Of a stretch of DNA of 5,496 bases, positions 5,020 to 5,496 are shown in pieces. The translations under genes and the position numbers were made by a program. Source of the stretch: DATJOJ01 sp035507035 (GTDB lineage Bacteria > Acidobacteriota > Terriglobia > Terriglobales > Acidobacteriaceae); assembly GCA_035507035.1 (NCBI GenBank), contig DATJOJ010000034.1, positions 1 through 5,496 of the forward strand, read 5' to 3'. The notes beneath the pieces are model-generated. The model saw nothing but the letters and a program-made list of their open reading frames with translations, was not told the origin of the DNA and did no database searches. Positions within the stretch are counted from its first letter, which is position 1, and each line of letters starts with the position of its first letter.

Positions 5020-5496
5020 TTCGCTATGCCTCGCTTGCGGTATGCCATTAGGATAGAGTGTTTCGCTCGAGCCAGCTTCGAGACCCAACTGACGGGCAGC
5101 GGAGAGAGCGCCAGAGAGCGGACTCGAAACGCGATGGAGCCGAGGTCGGGAATTTTTGCGTTGTCGGGGATAGCCGTGGCGAGGGCGGCCGGGGGAAGAG
5201 ACGATATCGCGGATTCGCGAACATAGAGAATCATGTTGCGGCGATACCAGGATTCGACCGCAGACATTTTTCTCAACCGCGGACGAAACAGGTCGAACGG
5301 CTTGTAACCGTGCGCAGCAAAGAGGTGTCGCCAGAATTCGAAGCTCTGTTCGTTGATGTGATTCACTCCGCCCTGGCCGGGCGTGCCCGCGGAGAACAGG
5401 ACTCGATCGCCATGCTTTGTGAGATTGGCGACAAGCGTGGCTGAGGCCGAAGAGGGAATGTGTTCCCCAACTTCGAGGCACTCCACGAGATCGAAC
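5016..5496 (-). CDS. Class I SAM-dependent methyltransferase, C-terminal part (5' partial)
   Basis: The frame is open from the right edge to the TGA at 5016-5018, giving 159 residues, and the gene starts outside the window. The visible part begins in the Rossmann-fold core with FDLVECLEVGEHIP (1-14), the D-x-x-x-x-x-E-V-x-E-H element after strand 4 of many methyltransferases. Next come LFSAGTPGQGGVNHINEQS (33-51), FWRHLFAAHGYKPFDLF (54-70) and WYRRNMILYV (83-92). This trio is typical of small-molecule or sugar methyltransferases often found in polysaccharide clusters. The SAM-binding glycine motif would be upstream and is not seen. A tail of about 65 residues (95-159), rich in Ala, Ser, Pro and Arg, looks poorly conserved. 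The stop overlaps the GTG start of the GtrB-like gene by four bases, so the two are surely one transcriptional unit. Methylation of a sugar or lipid intermediate is an inference from this context, and the substrate is unknown. Confidence 0.83.
   Translation of the reverse strand, partial: FDLVECLEVGEHIPSSASATLVANLTKHGDRVLFSAGTPGQGGVNHINEQSFEFWRHLFAAHGYKPFDLFRPRLRKMSAVESWYRRNMILYVRESAISSLPPAALATAIPDNAKIPDLGSIAFRVRSLALSPLPVSWVSKLARAKHSILMAYRKRGIAK
5029..5032 (-). promoter_or_regulatory. Ribosome-binding site for the GtrB-like gene
   Basis: GAGG on the minus strand lies nine bases before the GTG at 5019, inside the last codons of the methyltransferase. Together with the GTGA stop-start overlap it decides the start of the second GT2. 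The match to the Shine-Dalgarno sequence is short, so the assignment is moderate. Confidence 0.5.

Noticed and set aside
5020..5481. Upstream extension of the GtrB-like frame to 494 residues
   Set aside because: This part is out of frame with the methyltransferase, whose motifs (EVGEH, NHINEQ, WYRRN) are clear, and its translation is Ser/Arg/Pro-rich without family motifs.

Overview
This 5,496-base window is a cell-envelope glycosylation region of a moderately GC-rich bacterium. It holds five protein-coding genes, two of them cut by the window edges. I see no tRNA, rRNA, CRISPR array, transposase or phage gene. The style of the membrane proteins, above all the first gene with its extracytoplasmic C-terminal signature (VRYS...EWVYN...VIWAR), reminds me of Acidobacteriota (Terriglobia/Koribacter-like). 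That assignment is from memory of the protein families and is only moderately sure.

Layout. (1) On the + strand, 1-1006 is the C-terminal part of a polytopic GT-C-like membrane glycosyltransferase-type protein, and its N-terminus lies upstream of the window. (2) It converges, with only 9 bases between the stop codons, on a minus-strand gene (1016-2674) for a complete 552-residue GT-C-type membrane glycosyltransferase. (3) Upstream of that on the minus strand, 69 bases away, is a family 2 glycosyltransferase (2744-3535) of the polyprenol-phosphate sugar synthase type, in which the usual metal-binding DxD is replaced by N-A-M-D. (4) A 461-base non-coding stretch (3536-3996) carries inverted repeats, hairpins and probably the promoter of the two-gene unit. 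(5) A second GT2 (3997-5019) is GtrB/ArnC-like with two C-terminal membrane helices. Its GTG start overlaps the TGA stop of (6), a class I SAM-dependent methyltransferase cut by the right edge (5016-5496).

How they may work together (inference). GT2 enzymes of these types charge undecaprenyl/polyprenyl phosphate with a sugar on the cytoplasmic face. GT-C enzymes use such lipid-linked sugars as donors on the outer face. The order GT2 then GT-C in one minus-strand unit fits a two-step decoration of a glycan, lipid or protein. The methyltransferase next to the second GT2 could methylate a sugar or lipid intermediate. The sequence does not reveal the sugar or the final acceptor.

I did not find a convincing wholly new system. 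The best second-look items are the variant active site of the first GT2, a possible six-codon leader ORF ending in an ATGA overlap with the GT-C gene, an 11-base inverted repeat in the long intergenic region, and the GTGA-coupled start that shortens the second GT2 to 340 residues.
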